A DNA stretch of 64,000 nt from a virus, in IMG/VR virus record IMGVR_UViG_3300030090_003629, positions 1-64,000 of that record, one strand, 5' to 3'. Shown in pieces: positions 45,400-53,982 of this stretch; position 1 is the stretch's first letter; each line of letters begins with the position of its first letter. The translations under genes and the position numbers were made by a program. The notes under the pieces were generated by a model that was given only the letters and a program-made list of their open reading frames with translations, was not told the DNA's origin and made no database searches.

Positions 45400-47703
45400 T
45401 TATACCTTTTCAGCTGCTCTTTTCAAATCATCACTTGTTGTAGTGATTCCTTGCTCTTTTGCTCTATTATTACCTTCTTCTGCTTTTTCCTCTTCTTTGT
45501 TTTTTCTATCAATGTAATAATCAGCAGCTTTATTATCTCTAGCATTACGCTCTTTAGTATCATGCAAATCTCTTTCAACATCTGCTTGCAGTTTAGCAAC
45601 CTCTAATCTAGACTCTGCGCCTATCTGAGCAACTTGTAGTTTAGCATCATTATCAAGTTTTTTAAGTTGCGCTTCTGCTTCAAACTTAGCTTGTTCAGCT
45701 TGAGCTTGTGCTTGTTGTGCTTGCATTTGCTCTTGCATTGTTTGTTGCTGTTGTTTTTGCATTTCCGACATAGCTTGTTCTAAAACTTTTTCAGCTTCAG
45801 TCATAGTATCTGCTCTTAACACTTTTATAACACCTAAAAGATCAACACTACCTGCTTGTAATGCTGCTTGTGCTAATTGCTGCACTACTTGTTTCATAGA
45901 ATCGTCTTTACCGCTATCTCCAACATAAACACCATAATCTTGCAAAGCAATATCAGGCATTACATTTAAAAATTTGTATGCGCCATCTCCTAATATCATA
46001 CCTGCCTTTTTACCACCAGCCCAACACACTTTCATTAAGTTGCATAATCTTTCTAATACTCTTTGCTTTACTTCTCCGTGAGAATAAAACCAACTTTCTG
46101 TTATTGTAGAAGATTGAACAACACTTCTTTGTACATTTCCTACATATTCATACTGTCCTACAGCTCCCTCTCTTTGTCTTGTAACACCAGATATTTGTCC
46201 AGCCATATCTTCTAGCATTACTTTTAAATTTATCAACTGTTGCACTGATTGTGATAAAGTAAAATCAATTTGTTGAAACTGATTAAAGCTACTCATTTGA
46301 TTACCTTCGTCTTTTGAGTTTATTGGTATAATACCATCTGTTTTTAAATGATATAAAACTTGTTGTATGTCCATACCAACATTTGTAGGTAGTTGTGACA
46401 CATCATATACTACCGCCTTACCTCCAGAACGAGCCATTGCTAATTCTATTTGATAAACCACAATATTGTAAAGCATTTGTATATTATCAAGCAAATCTAC
46501 CATAGACGCGGGCGCGCCTGCAGTATTACCTTTTATACAGCCTACGTATGATAAAGGAGTTTTTCCTGGGTCGTCTACACTTCTAACCTGATTGTCTCTA
46601 CGTCTAGCATTTACTAGTATTTTACCACCAATCATTGTAGCTTCCCATATATCATCCACCCATTTAGTTTGTATATTCTCTCCTTTTCTTTTCTTATATG
46701 TATCTTTAACCATTTTCCTAAATGGCCTGTCTGGATCATATTTATTTTCAGACAATTTAAACTTAATAGCTCTTAATGATTTCCATTCTGCTGATACAAC
46801 TCTAATTCTAGTTTCTCTACCGTAACCTACGTCAATCCAATCAAATCCTGAATTATAATTATCTATATCTCCTCCAGCATATGCGCTACGCATTTTATCT
46901 AACTCTAACAAATCATCAGTGGTTAGACTATCTTTATATTCGTCATTTATTTCGTTTATAGATAACCATCTTTCTTCACCCACCCAACACGCATCATCTA
47001 AATAGTCAGAATGTGAACTCTCATCAAATATTATGTTTCTAGGATCTATTCTTCTTACGTATGGATCACCATTTTGTATACTAATCTTAAAAAATTCTTT
47101 AGAAGTTACAAGTAAATCTCTAAAGCCTTCTTTAAAAACATCTTTAAGATTATATCTATTAGAAATATATTCTAAACCATCTTGTGCAGTTTCTTCTATC
47201 ATTTCACGATAGTTATATTTCATATAAGTTTCTATATCTTCTGGCACAGGCATTCCTTGACCTTCATCTAATACGTCTATGTTCATTTGTTCACGTATTT
47301 CGTTATGAAAATCGTTTAAAAGCTCTCTCATCATTAAGCCTACCTTATGATCATGTTTTCTAATAACAGCATCTTTATTTACCGTTGTAACCTTCATGTC
47401 TACAGGCCTTCTAATTTCTTCTCCTATAAGTAAATCAACTTTAGGAGTAATTATTGGGTAGTTTACCAATCTAGCAGGATATGTTAGTCCATACTGCTCT
47501 GTAATGTATTTGTAATCTGATTGATTTAATACACCATTGTATATTTGATAATTTCTAATGTCTTTAGTTCTAGAAGATGAATATGCTCCGTCTTCTATAC
47601 CCATATAACTCACAATAGCGTGCAATACTTGTTCGCACCACTCTTGTGTTTTTTCTTTTTCTGCAACTACCATTGAAGGCATTGATGAATACTTTTTCTT
47701 CAT
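45400..47703 (-). CDS. Portal protein
   Basis: 767 residues. The core has VNYPIITPKVDLLIGEEIRR, YNLKDVFKEGFRDLLVTSKE and DPYVRRIDPRNIIFDESSHS, the pattern of portal proteins of crAss-like phages. The C-terminal 170 residues are a long Gln/Ala-rich coiled coil ending in a charged tail, possibly the barrel or crown facing DNA. Twelve subunits form the DNA channel at one capsid vertex. It follows the terminase gene by two bases. Confidence rests on pattern recall and gene order. Confidence 0.8.
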   Translation of the reverse strand: MKKKYSSMPSMVVAEKEKTQEWCEQVLHAIVSYMGIEDGAYSSSRTKDIRNYQIYNGVLNQSDYKYITEQYGLTYPARLVNYPIITPKVDLLIGEEIRRPVDMKVTTVNKDAVIRKHDHKVGLMMRELLNDFHNEIREQMNIDVLDEGQGMPVPEDIETYMKYNYREMIEETAQDGLEYISNRYNLKDVFKEGFRDLLVTSKEFFKISIQNGDPYVRRIDPRNIIFDESSHSDYLDDACWVGEERWLSINEINDEYKDSLTTDDLLELDKMRSAYAGGDIDNYNSGFDWIDVGYGRETRIRVVSAEWKSLRAIKFKLSENKYDPDRPFRKMVKDTYKKRKGENIQTKWVDDIWEATMIGGKILVNARRRDNQVRSVDDPGKTPLSYVGCIKGNTAGAPASMVDLLDNIQMLYNIVVYQIELAMARSGGKAVVYDVSQLPTNVGMDIQQVLYHLKTDGIIPINSKDEGNQMSSFNQFQQIDFTLSQSVQQLINLKVMLEDMAGQISGVTRQREGAVGQYEYVGNVQRSVVQSSTITESWFYSHGEVKQRVLERLCNLMKVCWAGGKKAGMILGDGAYKFLNVMPDIALQDYGVYVGDSGKDDSMKQVVQQLAQAALQAGSVDLLGVIKVLRADTMTEAEKVLEQAMSEMQKQQQQTMQEQMQAQQAQAQAEQAKFEAEAQLKKLDNDAKLQVAQIGAESRLEVAKLQADVERDLHDTKERNARDNKAADYYIDRKNKEEEKAEEGNNRAKEQGITTTSDDLKRAAEKV

Positions 47704-47705
47704 AA

Positions 47706-49520
47706 TTATTTAATTTCTATAGGTATACCATTATACCCCATTTTATAATATTTAAATCCTATGTCTTTTACTTTTTCTTTTATTGATGCTTGCATCCTAT
47801 AATTGTCAATATTGTGTATTAAACATAATCCAAAAGCTATAGCACGGTCTGTATTTTGCAATCCGTAATTAGCTAGCTCATCTATTAAATCTAAAAACCA
47901 TATATCTTCTATATTTTCTCTTATATAGTCGTCTATTAAATCTTCTAACAAGGCTTTCACTTGTTTATTCATATGCACACCATATCTATTTCTAGTTTTT
48001 GTACCAGGGTTGTGTGCAGACTCTGGTTTTTCTTTTAAATATTTTAACGCATTCATACGTTTAAAATAATCTAATATTCCTATCTTTGTATACTCTACCA
48101 GCATCTTAGAGTTGTAGTATACCGCTAGCTTTAAACATCCGTCCCAAAAATCTTCTTTTTTATTAGGACGATCCGTATATTCTGCAACTACATAATCGCT
48201 TGGTATTTCTGTATTTGCAAATCTACGATAAATTATTGCACTACCCAAAGAATCTGACGCTCCAGCTTCATCTTGATCATAAGAATCAATACCGCCTATG
48301 TCTAAATTTTTATATTCTGGCATAGGATGTGATAATATTTTGTATGGTCCTTCTGGGTGAGGCCTCCACCTTACTACTGGCTCTTCTTCTCCTAGCTCCC
48401 AATCTAGATAGCCTCTTTGTATTTGACTTCTATGGTCTTTACTAGACAATATTCTTGATCTTTGTGCGTTTAATAATGATATATCAAACCTTGCTGAATG
48501 AGTGTTTAGAAATGCTTCTTCTATTGTTAGCGGATAGTTTTGTATATGTAGATTATAAGCTTCATTATCTCCAGAGCTTTGTATGTCTTCTCTATCTGAT
48601 ATTAATTTTTCTTTAGCCCCTTTCTCATCTTCCACTCCAGTTTTAATATCAAAGAATCCGTAATAAGCTTTAGAGGCAGGTATAAATATTGGTATTAAAT
48701 TATATGCGTCTGCACTGTAATACATATCCATAAAATCTTTACTTGCTTTTGATATGTCACCTCCTGTTCCTCCAACTATTGGTACTCCAAACTGTATGTC
48801 ACCATCCATAAAACAAGCTTTAGATGACATGTATGCATTTTTTAATTTTTTAAACTCACCAGCCTCTTCAAATACCATTAAAGACACACGCTCACCTTTA
48901 AATACTTCTGGATTGTCCATTGTTCTACAAATAATAGTAGACTGATAACCTCCTATCTCCCACTTACCATCTTTGTTTTTTTGTTTATAGCCTGAACGCA
49001 TTATACCATCTGTATCTTTCAAAACTGAGTGTTTAAAGTTAGGATGTATACCGTTTAAACCTTTTTTTGTTTTATCAAAGAACGCGTCTGCCGTTGCTTG
49101 TAATCCTGCGGCTACACCCACGTCATTGAAAGGAAAAAACGTATATTCATGAGCCACTGCTCCAGAGTTCATGTATGAAAAACCTTTATCTCTGGCTTTT
49201 ATAACTATCATACCCTTACCTTCCTTTTTACAGGTCTCTATAGTATCAAAATATTCATGATCCATAGCTCTATACCACGGATGTATAAGAGTTTTACGAT
49301 TTCCAGAAGTTCCATCATTACCTAATATTTTATAATAGTTTAAATAAAAATAATACTTACCAGATATTTTTTTCATGCCTTTTGGCTTGTATCCTTCTAT
49401 ACATCTTCTTGTTTCTTGAGCCCAGTATTCTTCATAAGCAACAGAATCAGGATTTAACTCAGGATGTCCGTTGTTAGGTACAGGCCTATATCTTTGTGGA
49501 TCAAATTTTATCTTACCCAT
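47706..49520 (-). CDS. terL: Terminase large subunit
   Basis: 604 residues. The ATPase has a Walker-A-like KARDKGFS (108-115) and Walker B LMVFEE (214-219) followed by AGEF, as in DNA-packaging motors. The nuclease part begins at LDIGGIDSYDQDEAG (407-420), with the Asp typical of the RNase-H-like domain. It drives genome packaging through the portal and cuts concatemers. It overlaps the 72-residue ORF upstream by eight bases. Confidence 0.88.
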   Translation of the reverse strand: MGKIKFDPQRYRPVPNNGHPELNPDSVAYEEYWAQETRRCIEGYKPKGMKKISGKYYFYLNYYKILGNDGTSGNRKTLIHPWYRAMDHEYFDTIETCKKEGKGMIVIKARDKGFSYMNSGAVAHEYTFFPFNDVGVAAGLQATADAFFDKTKKGLNGIHPNFKHSVLKDTDGIMRSGYKQKNKDGKWEIGGYQSTIICRTMDNPEVFKGERVSLMVFEEAGEFKKLKNAYMSSKACFMDGDIQFGVPIVGGTGGDISKASKDFMDMYYSADAYNLIPIFIPASKAYYGFFDIKTGVEDEKGAKEKLISDREDIQSSGDNEAYNLHIQNYPLTIEEAFLNTHSARFDISLLNAQRSRILSSKDHRSQIQRGYLDWELGEEEPVVRWRPHPEGPYKILSHPMPEYKNLDIGGIDSYDQDEAGASDSLGSAIIYRRFANTEIPSDYVVAEYTDRPNKKEDFWDGCLKLAVYYNSKMLVEYTKIGILDYFKRMNALKYLKEKPESAHNPGTKTRNRYGVHMNKQVKALLEDLIDDYIRENIEDIWFLDLIDELANYGLQNTDRAIAFGLCLIHNIDNYRMQASIKEKVKDIGFKYYKMGYNGIPIEIK

Positions 49521-49731
49521 ACTTTATTTTTTTTACCTTACCTAAACCGTACATTCCTAAATTCTTTTCTTTTGACTGTTCTTTTTTATGAAACCTATCT
49601 CTCAAATCAATACGATGTAACTTTAATGACAAATCATTATAATACTCAGCTCTTTCAAAATCTAATTTTTTAAAATTTTTTTTATAAGAGTCGTATAAGT
49701 ATTGTAAATCGTACTTTCTTTTTTTAGCCAT
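49513..49731 (-). CDS. Small basic protein, 72 aa
   Basis: Helical and highly charged (DLQYLYDSYKKNFKKLDFER), with a Lys-rich end. It overlaps both neighbours and directly precedes the terminase large subunit, a place often held by a small terminase, but it is short and lacks a clear helix-turn-helix. Unassigned. Confidence 0.5.
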   Translation of the reverse strand: MAKKRKYDLQYLYDSYKKNFKKLDFERAEYYNDLSLKLHRIDLRDRFHKKEQSKEKNLGMYGLGKVKKIKYG

Positions 49732-50033
49732 TAATCATATTGCTGTCTAAAGTAAGTAGTTGTGCTTGGCATTTTACACCCATCATCACATCTCCATTTA
49801 CGCAAAGACTTGTTAATTCTAGAATTTGGATCTCTTTTTTTCTTAGCTCCAGTTAGTTTCTTTTTCATACCTTTCATTCTAGCACAAAAAGACTTTTTTC
49901 TAGATTTTCTTTTGCCTGTAGGATTTTTTTCTGTGACAGGAGCTTTAACGCCAGCACTTTTACGTCCTTTAGCATTTAATCCTCCAGAAGGACTTTTTCC
50001 TTCTTTACGTTGCCATACTGGTGTTCTAGCCAT
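49731..50033 (-). CDS. DUF6321-like small basic protein, 100 aa
   Basis: Contains PVWQRKEGKSPSGGLNAKGR, then KAPVTEKNPTGKRKSRKKSF and a Cys-containing C-terminus (LRKWRCDDGC). This WQRKEGKSPSGGLNAKGR opening is shared by small proteins of many marine phages that I associate with DUF6321. Very basic, so likely bound to DNA or RNA in the virion. Function unknown. Confidence 0.65.
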   Translation of the reverse strand: MARTPVWQRKEGKSPSGGLNAKGRKSAGVKAPVTEKNPTGKRKSRKKSFCARMKGMKKKLTGAKKKRDPNSRINKSLRKWRCDDGCKMPSTTTYFRQQYD

Positions 50034-50035
50034 TA

Positions 50036-50407
50036 TTAATCAAATTGAGGTCTGAACTCACCACCTTTCATATACGAGTATGACTTTTTCATTTTACCAC
50101 CCATACCATACATCATAGCTTTTTTCATCTTACCACCATGCATCATTTTATTTTTCTTAGCACCAACAATTCTGTCAGCAGCTGTAGGGTTTGGATTATT
50201 ATCATATCCTGCTTTTACACTTAACATACCAAATTCACCGCCTTTTTTGTATTTCTTTTTCATCTTCATACCATAAGCAGCTTTAGCTGTTTTTGCAGCG
50301 TTTTTAAAATCTTGATCAGATGGAGCTCCAGGAGCGCCTTTCTTTCTCATTTTTTCCCCTCTTTTTCTTTTTGCATGAATGTTTGCATATAAACCACGTT
50401 TTGCCAT
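50036..50407 (-). CDS. Conserved marine-phage small basic protein, 123 aa
   Basis: Begins MAKRGLYANIHAKRKRGEKM followed by KGAPGAPSDQDFKNAAKTAK, an opening I recognise from small proteins in many marine podoviruses. The rest is Lys/Met/Gly-rich with repeated GGKMKKAM-like units. Probably a virion or DNA-associated protein; activity unknown. Confidence 0.65.
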   Translation of the reverse strand: MAKRGLYANIHAKRKRGEKMRKKGAPGAPSDQDFKNAAKTAKAAYGMKMKKKYKKGGEFGMLSVKAGYDNNPNPTAADRIVGAKKNKMMHGGKMKKAMMYGMGGKMKKSYSYMKGGEFRPQFD

Positions 50408-50426
50408 TTTTTTAATTTTTAAGTTA

Positions 50427-50957
50427 TTACATTTCTTTTATTTCTTTTCTTCTTTCCAAAAAGGATAAACCTTTATCTCCTACAATCTTTTGTCTAGCAC
50501 CCCTTCTGTCTATAGCATCTAATAATGCTTGTCTTGTTTTTAATATCTTTTCTACACCTATCATAAGCTTTTGTAGCATCTCTGCGTTCTCTTCGTCTAA
50601 GTGCATCTTGTCTATTAGATTTGTAAATTGATTTATTTTATTATTAAAAGCTATCAACTGCTCATCTAATGGATCAAATTGTAATTCTGTATACTTATTA
50701 CACGCAGCCTTTACAGCAGCATCTTTACTTCCTTTCCAATTGTATGTGTCGTACAAATCTTTTGATACAGCCTTTACACGTTCATTCTCACTATAATGTC
50801 TATATGGGCTTTCGTAGTCGCAGACTAGCGCAACCCATTTGAGGGCCGTAGGCCCGAATTTTTCTTTCTTAATGAGTGTAAGAAATTCAGGTACAGCAGA
50901 CACCCCGTCATCGTCTTTAAATATATCTCCCTTTCTATTTAATTTTAAAAGGTACAT
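50427..50957 (-). CDS. Hypothetical protein, 176 aa (possible small terminase)
   Basis: Helical with a C-terminal coiled coil (LQKLMIGVEKILKTRQALLD). Position four genes before the large terminase and its helical make-up would suit a terminase small subunit, but no helix-turn-helix is evident, so this is only a candidate. A GC-rich 13-base palindromic stretch lies in its coding region at 50843-50855. Confidence 0.5.
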   Translation of the reverse strand: MYLLKLNRKGDIFKDDDGVSAVPEFLTLIKKEKFGPTALKWVALVCDYESPYRHYSENERVKAVSKDLYDTYNWKGSKDAAVKAACNKYTELQFDPLDEQLIAFNNKINQFTNLIDKMHLDEENAEMLQKLMIGVEKILKTRQALLDAIDRRGARQKIVGDKGLSFLERRKEIKEM

Positions 50958-51223
50958 TACAATTTTAATTTTAACTTAAAAATATATCTTATGGCTTTTT
51001 CAGTTTGCCACAATCCTGTATTCATAACCTTTTCAATTTTATAGTTTGGATTTTCTTGTAGATACCAATTAGATCCTATAACAGTAAACCCAGCGTTGCT
51101 TGCTCTTCTCTTAATTTGTTTTTCGTCTTCTATTAACTCTAATAGATCGTCATAATTTTTTTCTAAAAAATAGCAATCGTTTATTGCGTATACTTTTCCT
51201 TCTTCTCTGTTAATCTCTTTCAT
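50957..51223 (-). CDS. Hypothetical protein, 88 aa
   Basis: Mixed helix and strand with AINDCYFLEKNYDDLLELIE and VIGSNWYLQENPNYKIEKVM; no domain named. Start overlaps the upstream gene by 14 bases and the stop abuts the next ATG, consistent with operon coupling. Function unknown. Confidence 0.5.
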   Translation of the reverse strand: MKEINREEGKVYAINDCYFLEKNYDDLLELIEDEKQIKRRASNAGFTVIGSNWYLQENPNYKIEKVMNTGLWQTEKAIRYIFKLKLKL

Positions 51224-51902
51224 TTATAATTTTTTGTAATATTGATGAGCCTCTAAACAGATTGTTAAATATATTAATACTATTCTGAAAAGATTTTTCA
51301 GTACTATCTGTTGCTAAAAAAGGCATTTTTGTTTGTTTTATTTTTGCGTCTTCTTTTCTTGACTCTAATACAGCTAAACTATCTTTAGCAGCCATACTTT
51401 CTATAAAACTATTAAGTTTTGCTTGTGGTTCGTCTTTACCAGACCAATGGTTTTTTAGCCAAAAATCTTGTACAGATTGTTCCCCCGACCACACTTTACT
51501 AAAATTAGACGTGGGGTGCATTCTGTGATTACCTAAAAATAACATTTTTTGTTGATCAGCATTTAGTTTGGTAACGTCATAGCTTTTTGTTTCTTTACTA
51601 TCTAGACTAGCTTGTCTTAACCATTGTGGTAACGGTATGTTTTTCTTTTTTAAATACTGCACCGTTCTGTTTATAGCAGAGTTTGCACCCTCTTTATGTC
51701 CAACTTCAAACATAAATAGCCCCCTACCTACTCCATCTTTTTTACCAGACTTGGTTATTTGCACTGCTTTTGGATCCATTCTTTGTTCAGCGCCTGTTTC
51801 GTGAAATGCTATATAATCCATCAGGTTGTAATAGTCCTGTGGTTTTCCTCCCTTATCTTGTATTACTAACTGTAATAACTCTTGTAAGTTTATTTCGTCC
51901 AT
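51210..51902 (-). CDS. Lysozyme-superfamily-like muralytic protein candidate
   Basis: 230 residues. YIAFHETGAEQRMDPKAVQ places a Glu (35) where lysozyme-like transglycosylases have theirs, and GVGRGLFMFEVGHKEGANSA (58-77) resembles the G-x-GLxQF-x-x segment of that superfamily. The C-terminal part is helical without clear domains. It would hydrolyse peptidoglycan either in the virion or at lysis. The short ATG overlap at 51902 links it to the first gene of the block. Confidence 0.55.
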   Translation of the reverse strand: MDEINLQELLQLVIQDKGGKPQDYYNLMDYIAFHETGAEQRMDPKAVQITKSGKKDGVGRGLFMFEVGHKEGANSAINRTVQYLKKKNIPLPQWLRQASLDSKETKSYDVTKLNADQQKMLFLGNHRMHPTSNFSKVWSGEQSVQDFWLKNHWSGKDEPQAKLNSFIESMAAKDSLAVLESRKEDAKIKQTKMPFLATDSTEKSFQNSINIFNNLFRGSSILQKIINERD

Positions 51903-52843
51903 TAGAAACGTCCTCCTTTAGTAAAATTACGTCTTTTTACTGGGCGAGCAAAAGTTTCTAGCCCTAATATTTTTCTTTGCTCTTCTGTAATGCCTCCTCC
52001 CTTTCTTCTTTTATTACCGAAATTTAAATTCATTAAGGTTTTAGTAATTTCTGGGCTTATCATTCCAGCACCAAGAACACCACCACCTAACATTTTTGGG
52101 GGTTCTGGGTTAATAACATTTTTAGCTTGCATGCTAGCGATTAGCATATCAGCTATATTACTATACATTCCCCCTACATTTTGATTCATAAGATCAGGAA
52201 GACCCAAATTAGATCTCATACTCCTGTTTGCTTCAATAAGCTCTTCTTTGTTACTGTGTGTAACGGGAACCCTAAAAGAAAGATTTGCATTTTGTTGATC
52301 AATTTGTTCTTGAATTGGGTTTGTTCCTGTAGCTTCAGGATAATTTGAATAAAATGGAGACGAAAACTGCCTCATATCCATTTCACCCCCCATATTAAAC
52401 TTCTCACTCATAGAGCCAATCTTCTCTGACTGTTTCTTATGCATTTGTGATGCTTTACTTAACTCACCAGCAATTTTTTGTAAACTACTTTTTAATGTAC
52501 CACCATGCTCAAACGAAGATACGTTCTTAGATATATACGGATTTAAAGCTATTAAAGGGTTAGCATCCATGTTGCCCTCTGTTGGTTCTGATCCTCCCCC
52601 AGTACCTCCTCCATCTCTTTCACCTGACATTTGATTAATAGCATTTGCAGAAATCGTATTTAATGTATTGAATAAATTAGCAAGGTTACGATCAGGACTC
52701 ATACCCATAGGTAAAGGCGCAGGTTTTCTAAAAGCTGACGGATTGGGTATTGACGGATTGTTTATTGCTGGATTAATAGCAGGCATATCTGGTTCGTATA
52801 TAGCTAGATTAGTTGGTCCTGGTGGTAAATTTGTAGCTGCCAT
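51902..52843 (-). CDS. Low-complexity virion protein, first gene of the late block (313 aa)
   Basis: Pro/Asn/Gly/Met-rich N-terminus (PAINPAINNPSIPNPSAF), a helical centre with GELSKASQMHKKQSEKIG, and a basic tail (GNKRRKGGGITEEQRKI). MLGGGVLGAGMISPEI recalls glycine-rich segments in ejection proteins. Downstream of the candidate late promoter at 52867. Function unknown. Confidence 0.55.
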   Translation of the reverse strand: MAATNLPPGPTNLAIYEPDMPAINPAINNPSIPNPSAFRKPAPLPMGMSPDRNLANLFNTLNTISANAINQMSGERDGGGTGGGSEPTEGNMDANPLIALNPYISKNVSSFEHGGTLKSSLQKIAGELSKASQMHKKQSEKIGSMSEKFNMGGEMDMRQFSSPFYSNYPEATGTNPIQEQIDQQNANLSFRVPVTHSNKEELIEANRSMRSNLGLPDLMNQNVGGMYSNIADMLIASMQAKNVINPEPPKMLGGGVLGAGMISPEITKTLMNLNFGNKRRKGGGITEEQRKILGLETFARPVKRRNFTKGGRF

Positions 52844-52866
52844 AGTATAAATATTTTATTTATTTA

Positions 52867-52874
52867 CAAAGATA
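52867..52874 (-). promoter_or_regulatory. Late-block -7 box (TATCTTTG)
   Basis: Minus-strand TATCTTTG lies 23 bases upstream of the ATG at 52843, heading the whole late block. A -33 TTG was not found at the usual distance, which may indicate activator dependence. Confidence 0.5.
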
Positions 52875-52970
52875 TATAAAAAATTTTATTTTTTTGTGAG
52901 GGAGTGATGCTATATGCTTAAATCCCCCCTGGTTTCTCAAAACTTTGGATACCGTACCCCATTTTACCTT

Positions 52971-52978
52971 TTACTATT
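52971..52978 (+). promoter_or_regulatory. Early TTACTATT motif, copy 1
   Basis: TTTTACTATTCTTAC, 40 bases before the ATG at 53011, the first early gene. It is the most degenerate copy after the core TTACTATT. Confidence 0.55.
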
Positions 52979-53010
52979 CTTACTCAGTATTAATCAATAT
53001 ATATATTATC

Positions 53011-53175
53011 ATGACAGATTTATTAGTTTGGTGCTTAATAGTTGCACTATCATTTGCAAAACTATTCCTTTATGTTCTACTTATTGTAGCGGTATGGGTA
53101 TGGATTAAGAAACACAGTCCTAAAACTGCAGAACAAATCAAGAACTATGTTCCATTTAAAAAGAAGAGTAAGTAA
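53011..53175 (+). CDS. Small membrane protein, 54 aa
   Basis: ATG 53011 fits the spacing of the upstream motif; earlier starts would begin inside the control region. Nearly the whole N-terminal 30 residues are one or two hydrophobic helices (LLVWCLIVALSFAKLFLYVL), followed by a basic tail (KNYVPFKKKSK). As the first early gene it probably alters the host inner membrane. No family recognised. Confidence 0.6.
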   Translation: MTDLLVWCLIVALSFAKLFLYVLLIVAVWVWIKKHSPKTAEQIKNYVPFKKKSK

Positions 53176-53191
53176 TTACTCTCTTTTTTTT
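53165..53191 (+). terminator. Intrinsic terminator overlapping the stop codon
   Basis: AGAGTAA-GTAA-TTACTCT (7 bp) followed by a T-run that merges with the next TTACTATT motif, making terminator and next promoter contiguous. Confidence 0.75.
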
Positions 53192-53197
53192 ACTATT
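53190..53197 (+). promoter_or_regulatory. Early TTACTATT motif, copy 2
   Basis: TTTACTATTATTACTAAC begins in the terminator T-run, 36 bases before the ATG at 53226. Confidence 0.6.
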
Positions 53198-53225
53198 ATT
53201 ACTAACAACTAATACATAATATACT

Positions 53226-53336
53226 ATGAAAGATATAATTTTATTTCCAATCTATCTTATTGTTGGTCTTGGAGTATTTATTTTTGTTAAAGAAATAAGA
53301 CAAGAGATAATAATGAGAGTTAAAGAAGAGCTATAA
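53226..53336 (+). CDS. Single-helix membrane peptide, 36 aa
   Basis: ATG at 53226; one transmembrane helix (IILFPIYLIVGLGVFIFV) and a charged C-terminal helix (KEIRQEIIMRVKEEL). It has its own motif in front and its own terminator at the stop, so it is a complete one-gene cassette. Likely another early membrane effector. Confidence 0.6.
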   Translation: MKDIILFPIYLIVGLGVFIFVKEIRQEIIMRVKEEL

Positions 53337-53349
53337 TGCTCTTTTTTTT
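53326..53349 (+). terminator. Intrinsic terminator overlapping the stop codon
   Basis: AAGAGC-TATAAT-GCTCTT (6 bp) followed by eight T. The hairpin includes the stop codon of the 36-residue gene. Confidence 0.75.
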
Positions 53350-53522
53350 AGTTATTTAATAAAAAAGTATAATTATTGCGTATTGAAGTGTGAGTAGTAT
53401 ACTCTATTAAAACCCTTATAATCATCATATAATAGCAATTATAAGCATTACTATTACTCTAAGTAGTTGATAATCAATCAGTTATTGTTTATTTATTAGA
53501 TATTATATAAGTATAATATGTC

Positions 53523-53539
53523 TTTAATATATTTAGCTG
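53523..53539 (+). repeat. Direct repeat, left copy
   Basis: TTTAATATATTTAGCTG here matches the copy at 53633-53649 at all but one base; both copies are followed at similar distance by an ACTAT-type motif. Confidence 0.65.
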
Positions 53540-53632
53540 ATTAACTATCGTTATCTCTAATAGATGGCGAAGTTATACAATTTATTTTACATTGTCAAGT
53601 CTTTCTAGCATTTTTTTATATAAATTATTATC

Positions 53633-53649
53633 ATTAATATATTTAGCTG
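53633..53649 (+). repeat. Direct repeat, right copy
   Basis: ATTAATATATTTAGCTG, 110 bases from the left copy, is followed by the good TTACTATTATTATTAA motif that serves the gene at 53695. Confidence 0.65.
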
Positions 53650-53654
53650 TTTAT

Positions 53655-53662
53655 TTACTATT
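53655..53662 (+). promoter_or_regulatory. Early TTACTATT motif, copy 3
   Basis: TTTACTATTATTATTAAG, 40 bases before the ATG at 53695. Confidence 0.6.
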
Positions 53663-53694
53663 ATTATTAAGTATTAACCAAATTTATATAAGAT

Positions 53695-53982
53695 ATGATT
53701 TTACATGAAATTAATTGCTCTTGCGGTTGTACAAGAGCTGAAAAACTAGACGAAAAGTGGGGTAATTGCGTAAAGTGTGGAGCACCACACGACATACAGT
53801 TTAGCGATTACACTACACACGATGTTAAACTTACACCATTAAATGTAATAGAACAACGTGCTAAAGAACAAGCAGTAATAGATATGTGGAGAAATGATTT
53901 AATAAACTGGGATGATAAACCATTTATTAACTGGTCTACCTGCTTTCAAGTAGAAGATGAACAATTTGGAGTGCCATTTTAG
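53695..53982 (+). CDS. Zinc-ribbon-like early protein, 95 aa
   Basis: CSCGC near the N-terminus and CVKCG about 15 residues later form a plausible four-Cys zinc site. The rest is acidic and Trp-rich (RNDLINWDDKPFINWSTCF). Small early zinc-ribbon proteins often bind host transcription or translation factors; that is inference. It has its own motif and terminator. Confidence 0.6.
   Translation: MILHEINCSCGCTRAEKLDEKWGNCVKCGAPHDIQFSDYTTHDVKLTPLNVIEQRAKEQAVIDMWRNDLINWDDKPFINWSTCFQVEDEQFGVPF

Larger units (their letters stand above)
52844..53010. promoter_or_regulatory. Divergent control region between late and early blocks
   Basis: 167 bases without a gene separate the two transcription directions. 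On the left is a host-type box for the late block (52867-52874). On the right is the first early TTACTATT motif (52971-52978). Between them is a run of C and a GC-richer stretch at 52925-52960 with no clear hairpin. Confidence 0.6.
53350..53654 (+). other. AT-rich non-coding stretch before the zinc-ribbon gene
   Basis: No gene longer than about 14 codons is present. It holds a TTACTATT core at 53448-53455 with no gene behind it, a direct repeat (53523 and 53633), and a 14-codon ORF at 53564-53608 behind a degenerate motif. It could be an origin, a relic of a deleted early cassette, or a tandem-promoter region. Confidence 0.5.

Noticed and set aside
49513-49731. Small terminase subunit
   Set aside because: Position fits, but 72 residues without a helix-turn-helix is not enough to name it.
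50843-50855. GGGCC-GTA-GGCCC palindromic stretch
   Set aside because: Lies within a coding gene in the late direction, with no T-run; likely codon chance, though locally GC-rich.
52945-53010. Longer start for the first early membrane protein
   Set aside because: It would begin inside the control region and upstream of the TTACTATT motif; ATG 53011 fits the motif spacing.
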